A stretch of DNA of 64,000 bases from Sphingomonadales bacterium (GTDB taxonomy: Bacteria > Pseudomonadota > Alphaproteobacteria > Sphingomonadales > Sphingomonadaceae). The position numbers were made by a program, and so were the translations under genes. The notes beneath the pieces are model-generated. The model searched no databases and was not told the DNA's origin. It saw nothing but the letters and a program-made list of their open reading frames with translations. Shown here piece by piece: positions 1 through 9,183 of this stretch; position 1 is the stretch's first letter; each line of letters starts with the position of its first letter. Where the stretch lies: assembly GCA_027491235.1 (NCBI GenBank), contig JAIXWO010000022.1, positions 496,001 to 560,000 on the forward strand, in the 5' to 3' direction.

Positions 1-1362
1 GTCCCGATGGACCCCGCGCACTTCGCGGCCCTAAAGGAAGACTTCCTCGCTGAAATCGCCGGTCGCGGCGATCTGTTTGTGGCCGATTTGTTTGGTGGAT
101 CGCAGCCGGAACATCGCGTTAATGTGCGCGTGATCAATGAACTCGCCTGGCATAATTTGTTCATCCGCACGCTGCTGGTTCGGCCGTCGGACGCGGAACT
201 GGCCAGCTTCGTTCCCGAATATACGATCATTGACTTGCCAAGCTTCCGTGCTGATCCTGCGCGTCATGGCTGCCGCAGTGAGACGGTCGTTGCCGTTAAT
301 TTCACTGAAAAGCTGATTCTCATCGGCGGCACGGCCTATGCCGGTGAAATGAAGAAGTCGGTCTTCGGCATCCTCAACTATCTCCTGCCGACTCGCGGCG
401 TTATGCCGATGCACTGTTCTGCCAATATTGGCGCGAATGGCGACACGGCGGTTTTCTTCGGCCTGTCGGGCACGGGCAAAACAACCCTTTCTGCAGATGC
501 AAGCCGCACGCTGATCGGCGATGACGAGCATGGCTGGTCAGATACGGCAGTCTTCAACTTTGAAGGCGGCTGCTACGCCAAGATGATCCGCCTGTCGGCC
601 GAAGCCGAGCCGGAAATCTTCGCGACCACCAAGCGCTTCGGCACGGTGCTCGAGAATGTTGTGATCGATCCGGTCACGCGTCAGCTCGACTTTGACGATA
701 ACAGCCTCGCTGAAAACAGCCGTGGGTCGTATCCGATTGATTTCATTCCGAATGCGTCGGCCGAAAACATGGGTCCAGTGCCCAAGAACATCATCATGCT
801 GACAGCGGACGCCTATGGCGTTCTGCCTCCGATTGCGAAGTTGACGCCGGATCAGGCCATGTATCACTTCCTCTCGGGCTACACGGCCCGCGTGGCCGGG
901 ACAGAAATCGGCGTGACCGAGCCGGAAGCGACCTTCTCCACCTGCTTTGGCGCGCCCTTCATGCCGCGCCACCCGAGCATCTACGGCAACCTGCTGAAGG
1001 AGCGCATTGCAAAGGGCAATGTGACCTGCTGGCTGGTCAATACCGGCTGGACCGGCGGCAAGGCAACGATGCCGGGCATCAGCCGCATGCCGATCAAGGC
1101 AACACGCGCGCTGCTCAATGCCGCACTCGATGGCAGCCTGAACGCGGTTGAGTTCGCCAAAGACCCGAACTTTGGCTTCGACGTGCCGGTTGCTGTGCCG
1201 GGCGTGGACACCAAGCTGCTCAATCCGCGTGATGCCTGGGAAGACAAGTCCCAGTATGACGCAACCGCGCGGACGCTCGTCCAGCAATTCGTCGATAACT
1301 TCGCTCAGTTTGAAGACCATGTCGACGAAGGTGTGAAGCAGGCGGCGCCGAAAGCGGCCTAA
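1..1362 (+). CDS. pckA: Phosphoenolpyruvate carboxykinase (ATP), 5'-truncated by window edge
   Basis: Converts oxaloacetate and ATP to phosphoenolpyruvate, CO2 and ADP, the first committed step of gluconeogenesis, in the cytosol. The reading frame is open from base 1, and about 453 residues are visible of a family that is usually about 530, so the true start lies upstream. The P-loop GLSGTGKTT is encoded near 460-486, followed by the IGDDEHGW segment, and [18 protein letters not shown] is the second conserved nucleotide/metal region. The TAA stop is followed one base later by a nested hairpin. Malate synthase G at the other end of the window would supply the same C4 pool, but the two genes are far apart. 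Certain family, incomplete gene. Confidence 0.97.
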   Translation, partial: VPMDPAHFAALKEDFLAEIAGRGDLFVADLFGGSQPEHRVNVRVINELAWHNLFIRTLLVRPSDAELASFVPEYTIIDLPSFRADPARHGCRSETVVAVNFTEKLILIGGTAYAGEMKKSVFGILNYLLPTRGVMPMHCSANIGANGDTAVFFGLSGTGKTTLSADASRTLIGDDEHGWSDTAVFNFEGGCYAKMIRLSAEAEPEIFATTKRFGTVLENVVIDPVTRQLDFDDNSLAENSRGSYPIDFIPNASAENMGPVPKNIIMLTADAYGVLPPIAKLTPDQAMYHFLSGYTARVAGTEIGVTEPEATFSTCFGAPFMPRHPSIYGNLLKERIAKGNVTCWLVNTGWTGGKATMPGISRMPIKATRALLNAALDGSLNAVEFAKDPNFGFDVPVAVPGVDTKLLNPRDAWEDKSQYDATARTLVQQFVDNFAQFEDHVDEGVKQAAPKAA

Positions 1363-1363
1363 T

Positions 1364-1410
1364 GTTTGGCTGAACCGGGTTGCCTGATATAGGGCGCCCG
1401 GTCTCCAAAC
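1364..1410 (+). terminator. Nested hairpin directly after pckA
   Basis: GTTTGG (1364-1369) pairs with CCAAAC (1405-1410), and inside it ACCGGG (1374-1379) pairs with CCCGGT (1397-1402). There is no T-run after it, so it is either a factor-dependent terminator region or a hairpin protecting the 3' end of the mRNA. The rest of the 283-base gap to the next gene holds a weaker hairpin (1452-1470) followed by TTTTT at 1480, and the palindrome GTTGCGCAAC at 1549-1558. Confidence 0.4.
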
Positions 1411-1645
1411 GGCACGAAGACTAACTGCAGCTGGACGATCCCAGAAAGCGTCGCTGGCCGAGTCGCAGCGGCCGTCTCATTTTTGAGGTAGCGGGCGTCA
1501 TTTTTTCGGCATCCACGAAGATACTCATCACAAAGACTTTTCTTCAAGGTTGCGCAACGGCGCTTTGGTGAGCCAGACATTTGACTTTGGATTGCCGCAA
1601 AACTGCGGTTAGCCTCATGACGTCACGCGTAGCTGGAGAATGATC

Positions 1646-1963
1646 ATGGGTCTTCTGGATGGAATTCTGGGCCAATTGGGTGGTGCGGATCAGATTGGCA
1701 AACTCGCCAGTCAGTTTGGTATCAGTGAAGAGCAGGTTCAGACGGCAATGGCCGCGCTTGGCCAGGCCCACGCCGAGCCTGGAGACACGGTCGCGAGTGC
1801 CGCAGCGGCAACCGGGCTATCGGCAGATACGCTGCAGGGTCTGTTGGGCCAGATTGGCGGCGAAGGTGCGCTCGATAAGATTTCAGGAATGATCGACCGC
1901 GACGGTGACGGTAATCCTGTGAATGACATCATGGGTATGGCTGGAAAACTTTTCGGTAGATGA
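1646..1963 (+). CDS. DUF937/YidB-type small protein
   Basis: A 105-residue protein rich in Gly, Ala and Gln, starting MGLLDGILGQLGG. It resembles the DUF937 (YidB-like) family, whose function is not established. It has two similar helical halves: one starting near residue 12 with the ISEEQVQTAM helix, the other with the LSADTLQGLL helix. A DRDGDGNPVND segment near the end resembles an acidic calcium-type loop but lacks the usual acidic residue at position 12. There is no signal peptide. I chose ATG 1646 because GGAGA lies six bases upstream; ATG 1640 would sit on top of that ribosome site. It is flanked by unrelated genes and appears monocistronic. Confidence 0.75.
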   Translation: MGLLDGILGQLGGADQIGKLASQFGISEEQVQTAMAALGQAHAEPGDTVASAAAATGLSADTLQGLLGQIGGEGALDKISGMIDRDGDGNPVNDIMGMAGKLFGR

Positions 1964-2121
1964 AGTGAATAGTCAGGCGCGGTCCAGTTGAAGGGCCGAG
2001 CGGCGACTGGATTGATGACTGAACCATGCGCCGATCGGTGTGTCGGGCCCGTTTGTTTTCAGGATACGCGCGTCACTTGCAGGTTGTTGCCGTCGCCGGA
2101 ATTATCCGCCAAGTCGTCTCT

Positions 2122-2940
2122 ATGGATATAACCAACTCTCTGCCGCCGCGTTCCGCGCTTTACATGCCTGCTTCCAATGCCCGCGCGATTGAAAAAGCGC
2201 GGAGTTTGCCGGCTGATATGATCATCCTTGATCTTGAGGATGCGGTGCCACCCGGCATGAAGGATGAAGCGCGTATGGCGGCCCGAGCGGCAGCAGAGAC
2301 GGGCTTTGGGAGCAGATTGCTCGCCATCCGCATTAACGGCGTCGGAAGTGCGCCGCACATGAACGATGTTGTGGTTGTGAAACAGTCGGCGTGCGATATC
2401 GTGGTCGTTCCAAAGGTGGAATCGGCAGAGGTCGCGGCAGATTTGGTCGAGCGACTGCGTAAGCCCATCATCGTCATGATCGAAACACCGCGTGGTGTTC
2501 TGCATGCGCCTGATATTTGTGCGGTGGACGGCGTGGTCGGCGTGTTCGTTGGGGCGAATGATCTGGCGAATGAACTGCGGTTGCCACCCAATGCGCCGCG
2601 CGCCGCGCTGACCATGGCGTTGCAGTCGATCCTGCTGTCGGCCCGCGCGGCAGGGATTTGGGTGTTCGACTCGGTCTATAATGACCTCAATAACCCTGAA
2701 GGCCTTGTTGCGGAATGCACCGAGGGGCGGATGATGGGGTTTGACGGGAAGACGCTGATCCATCCGAACCAGATCCTCGCTGCCAACGCCGCTTTTTCGC
2801 CGTCGGAGTCTGAAATCGAAGATGCGCGTGCGCTTGTGGCAGCGGCCTCAGGCGGAGCAGAACGCTTCCGAGATCGCATGATCGAGACCATGCATGTCGA
2901 TGCCGCCAGACGGATTTTGGCCCGACTGGCGGCCGACTAA
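2122..2940 (+). CDS. HpcH/HpaI aldolase / citrate-lyase-beta-like CoA ester lyase
   Basis: A 272-residue TIM-barrel protein of the CitE-like family, which cleaves or forms C-C bonds in CoA thioesters such as citramalyl-CoA, malyl-CoA or beta-methylmalyl-CoA. Family marks are ALYMPASNARAIEKA at the N-terminus, the acidic metal segment ILDLEDAVPPG, VVPKVESA, IETPRG, and FDGKTLIHPNQI near the C-terminus. The substrate cannot be told from sequence. An in-frame ATG exists at 2026, but the extra 32 residues are basic and unlike the family, so 2122 is preferred although its ribosome site is weak. It converges on the cytochrome c gene with only two bases between stop codons. Confidence 0.88.
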   Translation: MDITNSLPPRSALYMPASNARAIEKARSLPADMIILDLEDAVPPGMKDEARMAARAAAETGFGSRLLAIRINGVGSAPHMNDVVVVKQSACDIVVVPKVESAEVAADLVERLRKPIIVMIETPRGVLHAPDICAVDGVVGVFVGANDLANELRLPPNAPRAALTMALQSILLSARAAGIWVFDSVYNDLNNPEGLVAECTEGRMMGFDGKTLIHPNQILAANAAFSPSESEIEDARALVAAASGGAERFRDRMIETMHVDAARRILARLAAD

Positions 2941-2942
2941 AC

Positions 2943-3353
2943 TTACTTCTGCGCCATCAGCCAGGTGATGAGTTCTTTTCGCTTTGCGGCATCGGCGATG
3001 CCGGCAAATGACATCTTGGTTCCGGGAACGGCTGCACGCGGGTTGGTCAGATATTTGTCGAGGGTGGCTTCATCCCAGACGAGGCCGGATGCCTTCATCG
3101 CAGGTGAGAATGCATAGTCCTTAATGTCGCCCGCTTTGGTTCCGGCCACACCCCAAAGATTCGGTCCCAGACCATGCGGGGCACCCTTCACGACGGTGTG
3201 GCATGCCGCGCACTGACCCCACGCGGCAGGACGTGCATCGGCTGATGCGGTTTCTGTGCCGGTCACGCTGCTTTCGGTAGCGGGCTCATCGGCGGGCTTT
3301 GATCCGCAGGCCGATAACAGGGCCAAAGCGGCAATTACTGCGTAAGTCTTCAT
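2943..3353 (-). CDS. Cytochrome c lipoprotein (class I, c2-like)
   Basis: A 136-residue electron carrier. The N-terminus is a lipoprotein signal (MKTYAVIAALALLSACGS; lipobox LSAC), so the mature protein is probably anchored in a membrane facing the periplasm. A Ser/Thr/Glu/Ala-rich linker leads to a single haem domain with CAACH as covalent site, the GLGPNLWGV segment, and GTKMSFAG supplying the distal Met ligand. Size and motif spacing fit cytochrome c2/c552 rather than a cytochrome oxidase subunit. Its start overlaps the parE stop by 4 nt (ATGA), so it is probably cotranscribed with parE, an unusual partnership. The redox partner is unknown. Confidence 0.92.
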   Translation of the reverse strand: MKTYAVIAALALLSACGSKPADEPATESSVTGTETASADARPAAWGQCAACHTVVKGAPHGLGPNLWGVAGTKAGDIKDYAFSPAMKASGLVWDEATLDKYLTNPRAAVPGTKMSFAGIADAAKRKELITWLMAQK

Positions 3354-5326
3354 GCGTCGATCACCTCTTCATCTACCCGTGCCGCGTTTTCCTGAATGAA
3401 CTGGAAACGGTGTTCGGGATTTTTCCCCATCAACCGGTCGACCAGATCACGGACACCGGCACGCTCTTCATATTCCTGCGGCAACGTTACGCGAATAAGT
3501 GAACGTGTCGCAGGGTCCATCGTCGTCTCTTTCAACTGGTTGGGGTTCATTTCCCCAAGGCCTTTGAAGCGACCAACATCGACCTTTTTACCCTTGAATT
3601 CATTGGCTTCAATCTCGGCCCGATGCGCATCATCCCGCGCATAAATCGATTTCGCGCCAACAGTCAGGCGATAAAGGGGCGGCTGGGCAATGTACAAATG
3701 TCCCTGTCGAACCACCTCTGCCATTTCTTGGAAAAAGAACGTCATCAGCAATGTCGCGATATGCGCGCCATCGACGTCGGCGTCGGTCATGATGATGATG
3801 CGTTCGTAACGCAGCAAATCCGGGTTGCACTCTTTGCGCATCCCGCAGCCCATGGCCTGCGCGAGATCCGCAATTTCGCTGTTCGCGCGGATTTTATCCG
3901 ATGAGGCGGACGCAACGTTGAGGATTTTGCCGCGGATCGGAAGGATGGCCTGCGTTTTGCGGTTGCGCGCCTGCTTGGCAGAGCCGCCGGCGCTGTCGCC
4001 TTCAACGATAAAGAGCTCGGTGTTTTCCGGACCGTCTTCTGAACAGTCTGTCAGCTTACCGGGAAGTCTAAGCTTTCTCGCGGAAGTTGCTGTTTTTCTT
4101 TTAATTTCTTTCTCAGCTTTGCGCCGCAGGCGATCGTCCATGCGATCGAGCACAAAGCCGAGCAGCGCTTTTCCGCGCTCCATATTGTCGGCGAGGAAAT
4201 GGTCTAAGTGATCACGCACAGCGTTCTCAACCAGCCGGGCGGCTTCCGGTGAAGTGAGCCGGTCCTTGGTTTGGCTTTGGAACTGGGGTTCCCGGATGAA
4301 CACCGAAAGCATGACTTCCGATCCGGTGATGATGTCCTCAGCCTGAAGCCCTTCGGCCTTTTTCTGGCCGACAAGTGCGCCAAACGCGCGGATTCCCTTC
4401 ACGATGGCCGCGCGAAGCCCTGCTTCATGCGTGCCGCCATCGGGTGTCGGGATGGTGTTGCAATAGTAGCTGTAGCTGCCTTCAGACCAAAGCGGCCAAG
4501 ACACCGCCCATTCAACCCGTCCCTGTTCTTCCGGAAAGTCCTGATTACCCGCGAAGAAGTCTGCCGTGACGCATTCGCGGTCGCCCACTTGCTCGCGCAG
4601 ATGGTCGGCAAGGCCGCCGGGGAATTGGAATACGGCCTCGGTTGGTGTGTCATCGGAGATGAGTTCGGCTGCGCATTTCCAGCGGATTTCGACGCCGGCG
4701 AAAAGATAGGCCTTGGAACGGGCGAGCCGGAACAGACGCGCCGGCTTAAAATTCATCTCTCCGAAGATATCGGTGTCGGGGGTGAAGGCAACGCTCGTGC
4801 CCCGCCGATTGTTGACAGGACCAAGCTTTTCAATCGGCCCAAGTGTCACGCCTCGGGAAAAGCGCTGCCGGAACAATTCCTTATTCCGTGCAACTTCGAC
4901 GACCGTATCGCTCGACAGCGCATTGACGACGGAAACGCCAACGCCGTGTAGACCACCGGACGTGGCATAGGCTTTGCCGTTGAACTTGCCGCCCGAATGG
5001 AGCGTGGAAAGAATGACTTCCAGCGCCGATTTGTCTGGAAATTTGGGGTGCGGATCAACAGGAATGCCGCGGCCATTGTCTGTAATGGTCAGGCGGTTGC
5101 CTGGTTCCAGCAGGATTTCGATGCGGTTTGCGTGCTCGGCAACCGCTTCATCCATCGCGTTGTCGAGCACTTCGGCGGCAAGGTGATGGAAGGCGCGTTC
5201 ATCGGTCCCGCCGATGTACATGCCCGGACGACGCCGGACCGGTTCAAGGCCTTCAAGGACCTCGATCGACGATGCGTCGTAATTCCCAGGGACAGCGGAC
5301 GTGGACGCAAACAGATCGTCGGACAT
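3350..5326 (-). CDS. parE: DNA topoisomerase IV subunit B
   Basis: ATPase subunit of topoisomerase IV, which decatenates daughter chromosomes together with ParC (not in this window). 658 residues, normal for alphaproteobacterial ParE. The GHKL ATPase domain shows EVLDNAMDEA, DNGRGIPVD and GGLHGVGVS. The TOPRIM domain shows EGDSAGGSAKQARNRKTQA and the metal motif DADVDGAHI. The C-terminal IGRFKGLGEMN-type motif is present as VGRFKGLGEMNPNQL. ParE rather than GyrB is favoured because it lacks the inserted region common in GyrB and by the NRKTQAILPIRGKILNV junction. It lies 50 bases after gcrA on the same strand and overlaps the cytochrome c start. Confidence 0.95.
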   Translation of the reverse strand: MSDDLFASTSAVPGNYDASSIEVLEGLEPVRRRPGMYIGGTDERAFHHLAAEVLDNAMDEAVAEHANRIEILLEPGNRLTITDNGRGIPVDPHPKFPDKSALEVILSTLHSGGKFNGKAYATSGGLHGVGVSVVNALSSDTVVEVARNKELFRQRFSRGVTLGPIEKLGPVNNRRGTSVAFTPDTDIFGEMNFKPARLFRLARSKAYLFAGVEIRWKCAAELISDDTPTEAVFQFPGGLADHLREQVGDRECVTADFFAGNQDFPEEQGRVEWAVSWPLWSEGSYSYYCNTIPTPDGGTHEAGLRAAIVKGIRAFGALVGQKKAEGLQAEDIITGSEVMLSVFIREPQFQSQTKDRLTSPEAARLVENAVRDHLDHFLADNMERGKALLGFVLDRMDDRLRRKAEKEIKRKTATSARKLRLPGKLTDCSEDGPENTELFIVEGDSAGGSAKQARNRKTQAILPIRGKILNVASASSDKIRANSEIADLAQAMGCGMRKECNPDLLRYERIIIMTDADVDGAHIATLLMTFFFQEMAEVVRQGHLYIAQPPLYRLTVGAKSIYARDDAHRAEIEANEFKGKKVDVGRFKGLGEMNPNQLKETTMDPATRSLIRVTLPQEYEERAGVRDLVDRLMGKNPEHRFQFIQENAARVDEEVIDA

Positions 5327-5376
5327 AACGACGCTATAGTGTGCCGTGAGTCACCCGCGCAAGAGCATCGTGTGAC

Positions 5377-6048
5377 TTATCCCCCGCTGGGTTTTGCACC
5401 CGGAACGGCAAAGGGCAGGGGCTTCCGGTCGCGACGCGGCATTTGCGCCTGATAGGCCAAGCCGCAATGGTCGACGCAATACGGAAAACCGGGGTTCACC
5501 TTTGTACCGCAGAAATGGAAATCGGGCTCACCGGGATGGCCCAGCGGCCATTTGCAAATACGGTCATTGAGATCGAGCAGCGACGTCTTGTCGGCAATTT
5601 CGGGGCTTGGGCGTGCAGGCACCAAGCGACGCGGCGGCGCAGGCGGCGGCGGAGAGCTTTGCTCGCCCGGGTTTTGACGCACAAATCCGCCCGGGCCGAT
5701 CGACCGGATCGTCGGCGGCATCTGGTCTGGATTCGTTGACCGCGGCGCAGATGGCATGGCCGGCGCGGCGGCTGGACGGACCGGAGCGGGCTGTGCCTTA
5801 GCTACAGGTGCCGCGGGCGCTGCGGCAGGTGCCGGTTTCGCCCTTGGTGTCGAAGGCTTCCGCGCGGGGGCATCTTCGCCGTCATTGGCCTTTACAGGCG
5901 ATGGACGCGACTGAAGGCCAAGGCGGTGCGCCTTGCCGATCACGGCATTGCGGCTCACGCCACCCAGCTCTTCGGCAATTTGGGATGCGGTCATCCCTTT
6001 GGTCCACATCGTTCTCAGTTGTTCGATGCGTTCGTCGGTCCAGGACAT
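5377..6048 (-). CDS. gcrA: Cell-cycle regulator GcrA
   Basis: Alphaproteobacterial cell-cycle transcription factor that binds the housekeeping sigma factor/RNA polymerase and acts at promoters carrying CcrM-methylated GANTC sites. 223 residues. The N-terminal helix-turn-helix is visible in MSWTDERIEQLRTMWTKG and ASQIAEELGGVSRNAVIGKA. A low-complexity Ala/Pro linker covers roughly residues 50-150. The conserved C-terminal sigma-interacting part includes CKWPLG, FCGTKVNPGFPYC and CGLAYQ. It is transcribed away from the permease gene, 76 bases separating the two starts. It probably reads on into parE, placing a cell-cycle regulator upstream of a decatenating enzyme. Confidence 0.95.
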   Translation of the reverse strand: MSWTDERIEQLRTMWTKGMTASQIAEELGGVSRNAVIGKAHRLGLQSRPSPVKANDGEDAPARKPSTPRAKPAPAAAPAAPVAKAQPAPVRPAAAPAMPSAPRSTNPDQMPPTIRSIGPGGFVRQNPGEQSSPPPPAPPRRLVPARPSPEIADKTSLLDLNDRICKWPLGHPGEPDFHFCGTKVNPGFPYCVDHCGLAYQAQMPRRDRKPLPFAVPGAKPSGG

Positions 6049-6124
6049 TCTTTTACCACTTCAACCAAATAGGACGGAGCGCCACCCTTGCGGCAATCGG
6101 CTGCAGCCGATAGGCGATTGCGCA

Positions 6125-6952
6125 ATGAACAGCGAGTCCGAAATTTTCATCCGCAGTGAACCCGGCGTTCCGTCGATCCGATCGGTCAACTGGGGAGGCC
6201 TGCAAGCTCTCTATGTGAAGGAGGTGCGCCGATTTTTCAAGGTGCAGCTCCAAACCATCTGGGCGCCTGCGCTTACGACCATGCTTTATCTGGTCATCTT
6301 CACCGTTGCCCTTGGTGGCGTGAAGCGTGAGGTGTTGGGCGCACCATTCGCGGATTTCCTAGCGCCGGGCCTCATCATCATGGGGATGATGCAGAATGCT
6401 TTTGCCAATTCCAGCTTTTCATTGCTGGTCGGTAAAATTCAGGGAACGATTGTCGATTATCTGATGCCACCGCTCTCGACAGCGGAAGTTCTCTTCGGTT
6501 TGGCAGGCGCTGCGGTCACGCGCGCCGTGTTTGTCGGTTTTGCGATCTGGCTTGCCATGCTGGTTTGGCCGGGTGTCCACGTTGGGCCAAAGCACATCTG
6601 GGCCATCGCATTGTTTGGCCTGCTCGGATCATCAATGCTGGCGTTCTTGGGTGTTCTGACGTCGATATGGGCAGAAAAGTTTGATCATGCCGCAGCCGTC
6701 ACCAACTTTGTTGTGGCGCCGCTCGCGCTGCTTTCAGGCACTTTCTATTCGGTGGACAAGCTGGCGCCCACCTTCGCGGCGATCAGCCATGCCAATCCCT
6801 TCCACTATGCGATTTCCGGGTTCCGCTACGGATTCATCGGTCAGGCGGACATACCTCTCGGGTTTGGGGTTGTTCTCCTGCTCGCGATCAACGTCGCCTT
6901 GGCAGTTCTTTGCTACGTGCTCCTCAAAACCGGCTGGAAAATCAAAAGCTGA
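6125..6952 (+). CDS. ABC-2 type transporter permease
   Basis: A 275-residue integral membrane protein of the ABC-2 permease family (YadH/NodJ-like), with about six hydrophobic segments after a 45-residue cytoplasmic N-terminus. Examples are TMLYLVIFTVAL, LIIMGMMQNAFA and VVLLLAINVALAVLCYVLL. The conserved family region FYSVDKLAP...NPFHYAISGFRYGF is present. Such proteins need an ATP-binding partner, and none is encoded next to it. The in-frame ATG at 5933 would overlap gcrA by over 100 bases, so ATG 6125 is preferred. Substrate unknown; the family exports polysaccharides, lipids or drugs. Confidence 0.88.
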   Translation: MNSESEIFIRSEPGVPSIRSVNWGGLQALYVKEVRRFFKVQLQTIWAPALTTMLYLVIFTVALGGVKREVLGAPFADFLAPGLIIMGMMQNAFANSSFSLLVGKIQGTIVDYLMPPLSTAEVLFGLAGAAVTRAVFVGFAIWLAMLVWPGVHVGPKHIWAIALFGLLGSSMLAFLGVLTSIWAEKFDHAAAVTNFVVAPLALLSGTFYSVDKLAPTFAAISHANPFHYAISGFRYGFIGQADIPLGFGVVLLLAINVALAVLCYVLLKTGWKIKS

Positions 6953-6968
6953 GCGGTGACGGCGGGGG

Positions 6969-6997
6969 TTGTCCACGCATTTCTCCGTCTATATAAG
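6969..6997 (+). promoter_or_regulatory. Candidate promoter for argD-argF-hslO
   Basis: TTGTCC (6969-6974), 17 bases, then TATAAG (6992-6997). It would start transcription near 7004, just upstream of the hairpin at 7011-7037. It is the only good-looking site between the permease stop and argD. Inferred from sequence only. Confidence 0.4.
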
Positions 6998-7010
6998 CCT
7001 GTTTCGCTTG

Positions 7011-7037
7011 AAGGCGGCCCCAATTGGCCGCCTTTTT
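7011..7037 (+). terminator. Intrinsic terminator hairpin in the argD leader
   Basis: AAGGCGGCC (7011-7019), loop CCAATT, GGCCGCCTT (7026-7034), with a T-tract at 7033-7037. It has the form of a factor-independent terminator. It could end the permease transcript, but it lies after the only visible argD promoter and just 29 bases before the argD ATG, so it may act as an attenuator. Confidence 0.75.
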
Positions 7038-7066
7038 GTATTGCGGTTGAACAGGAGGCAGCAGCC

Positions 7067-8257
7067 ATGACGATCACGCCCTTGATGCCGGTCTATCCCC
7101 GGTGCGGTTTCCGCCCTGTGAAAGGGGAAGGGGCCTATCTCATCAGTGAGGATGGTCGTCGCGCGCTTGATTTCGCCAGCGGCATCGCCGTCAACCTGCT
7201 CGGCCACGGCCACCCGCATTTGACCAAAGCCATTGCGGATCAGGCGGCGACCCTGATGCATGTGTCAAACCTGTATGGCAGCCCCCAGGGCGAAGCCTTT
7301 GCGCAGCGTTTGGTCGACAACACATTCGCCGATACGCTGTTCATGACCAATTCCGGCGCGGAAGCGGTCGAGTGCGCCATCAAAACCGCGCGCCGTTATC
7401 ACCATGCCAAGGGCAATCCGCATAAGAACGTGCTCATCACCTTCAAGAACGCGTTCCACGGCCGCACCATGGCGACGATTTCCGCGACGGATCAGGAAAA
7501 GCTGCGCGATGGTTTTGCGCCGCTGCTGGACGGCTTTGTCGTCGTGCCGTTCGATGATCTGGAGGCCGCTCTGGCCGCTATCGACGAGAATACCGCAGGT
7601 TTCCTCGTTGAGCCGATCCAGGGCGAGGGCGGTATCCGCCCTGCAAGCCCAGCGTTTCTTCAGGGCCTTCGCGATGTTTGCGATGAGAAGGATCTGATGC
7701 TGGTGTTCGACGAAGTCCAGTGCGGCGTTGCGCGGACCGGAACGCTTTATGCGTACGAGCAATATGGCATCATCCCGGACATCATGGCGTCGGCCAAGGG
7801 TATTGGCGGCGGCTTCCCGATGGGAGCATGTCTCGCAACGGAAAAGGCCGCTGCCGGCATGGTCGCGGGAACACATGGCAGCACTTATGGTGGCAACCCG
7901 CTGGCCTGCGCCGCCGGCATGGCGGTGCTCGATGTCATTTTGGAACCGGGCTTTCTGGAACAGGTGCGCGCAACGGGTGACCGCCTGCGAGCCAGCCTTG
8001 AACAGTTGATCCCCAACCATGACCAACTGTTTGACAGTGTTCGGGGCATGGGCTTGATGCTTGGCCTGAAGCTCAAACATGATAGCCGCGCTTTTGTGGC
8101 GCACCTGCGCGACAATCACGGTCTTCTGGCTGTGGCTGCCGGCGACAATGTCGTCCGCATCCTGCCACCACTCAATATTGATGAAAGCCATATTGCGGAG
8201 TGCATCGAAAAGCTCTCTGCCGGGGCGGTCAGCTTTGCGCTGCCGAATGCGGCGTGA
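7067..8257 (+). CDS. argD: Acetylornithine/succinyldiaminopimelate-type aminotransferase
   Basis: PLP-dependent class III aminotransferase that makes N-acetylornithine from N-acetylglutamate semialdehyde in arginine synthesis. 396 residues. Visible marks: [14 protein letters not shown] (phosphate-binding), [22 protein letters not shown], and [13 protein letters not shown] with the Schiff-base lysine. The start is fixed by AGGAGG at 7053-7058, eight bases before ATG 7067; the longer frame from 6956 would run through the upstream hairpin. The stop overlaps the argF start (GTGA). No separate astC is seen near astAB, so this enzyme might also serve succinylornithine in catabolism, as related enzymes can; that part is inference. 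Confidence 0.95.
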   Translation: MTITPLMPVYPRCGFRPVKGEGAYLISEDGRRALDFASGIAVNLLGHGHPHLTKAIADQAATLMHVSNLYGSPQGEAFAQRLVDNTFADTLFMTNSGAEAVECAIKTARRYHHAKGNPHKNVLITFKNAFHGRTMATISATDQEKLRDGFAPLLDGFVVVPFDDLEAALAAIDENTAGFLVEPIQGEGGIRPASPAFLQGLRDVCDEKDLMLVFDEVQCGVARTGTLYAYEQYGIIPDIMASAKGIGGGFPMGACLATEKAAAGMVAGTHGSTYGGNPLACAAGMAVLDVILEPGFLEQVRATGDRLRASLEQLIPNHDQLFDSVRGMGLMLGLKLKHDSRAFVAHLRDNHGLLAVAAGDNVVRILPPLNIDESHIAECIEKLSAGAVSFALPNAA

Positions 8258-9183
8258 CGCGTCACTTCCTCAACCTGTCTGACGCAGGCGGGGATGCCAT
8301 TGCGGCGATCTTGAACGACGCGCTGGACCGGAAGGCCGCGCGCAAAGGCTGGCCGAAAGGGCGCCCGGATGCGGATGCGCCGCTCAAAGATCATACTTTG
8401 GGCATGATCTTTGAGAAAAATTCGACCCGCACCCGGGTGAGCTTTGAAATGGCGATGCGGCAACTGGGTGGCGATGCCATGTTCATGGCGGCGGGCCAGA
8501 TGCAGCTTGGGCGCGGAGAAACGGTTGCGGATACCTCACGCGTCCTTTCCCGCATGGTCGACGCCATCGTCATCCGCACGGACGACCACGCCAAGATCGA
8601 AGACCTTGCCGCGCATGCCGACGTGCCTGTGATTAACGGGCTGACGGATCTTTCGCACCCCTGCCAGATCGTGGCCGATTTGCTGACCCTGTTGGAACAC
8701 GGAAAGGCACTTCCCGGTTTGGAAGTGGCTTGGCTGGGGGACGGAAACAACGTCCTTGCCTCCATCATTGAAGCGGCAGGCTTGCTGAAGTTCAATGTCC
8801 GGATCGGATGCCCCAAGGGCTATGAGCCCGACGCGGCGTTTGTGGAGCAGGCCCGTGCGGCTGGGGCGCGGATCGATATCGTTCATGATGCGGCAGAGGC
8901 TGTGGCCGGCGCAGACGTCGTGATCACCGACACATGGGTGTCGATGGGACAGGACCATGCGCACAACAAGATCGCGGCCATGTTCCCGTTCCAAGTCAAT
9001 GATGCGTTGATGGGGAAAGCGAAGGCCGATGCGAAGTTCCTCCACTGCCTTCCCGCCCATCGCGGGGAGGAAGCGACGGATAGCGTGCTGGACGGCCCGC
9101 AGTCTGTGATCTGGGATGAGGCGGAAAATCGCATCCATGCCCAAAAGTCGATCCTGCTGTGGTCGTTCGGGCTTTTGGCATGA
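8254..9183 (+). CDS. argF: Ornithine carbamoyltransferase
   Basis: Transfers the carbamoyl group to ornithine to give citrulline in arginine biosynthesis. 309 residues, the usual length. The carbamoyl-phosphate site NSTRTR is present, followed by the HPCQ motif ([11 protein letters not shown]) and the ornithine loop [10 protein letters not shown]. The GTG start overlaps the argD stop by 4 nt and the TGA stop overlaps the hslO ATG, so the three genes are translationally coupled. A TTG/ATG extension upstream (from 8200) lies inside argD and is rejected. Confidence 0.96.
   Translation: MTRHFLNLSDAGGDAIAAILNDALDRKAARKGWPKGRPDADAPLKDHTLGMIFEKNSTRTRVSFEMAMRQLGGDAMFMAAGQMQLGRGETVADTSRVLSRMVDAIVIRTDDHAKIEDLAAHADVPVINGLTDLSHPCQIVADLLTLLEHGKALPGLEVAWLGDGNNVLASIIEAAGLLKFNVRIGCPKGYEPDAAFVEQARAAGARIDIVHDAAEAVAGADVVITDTWVSMGQDHAHNKIAAMFPFQVNDALMGKAKADAKFLHCLPAHRGEEATDSVLDGPQSVIWDEAENRIHAQKSILLWSFGLLA

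Noticed and set aside
1359-1580. A 73-codon minus-strand frame in the gap after pckA
   Set aside because: Composition unlike neighbouring genes, overlaps the pckA 3' hairpin, no ribosome site; the gap is better described as non-coding.
6053-6253. A 66-codon minus-strand frame upstream of gcrA
   Set aside because: It covers the gcrA promoter gap and the permease start, with no domain or ribosome site.
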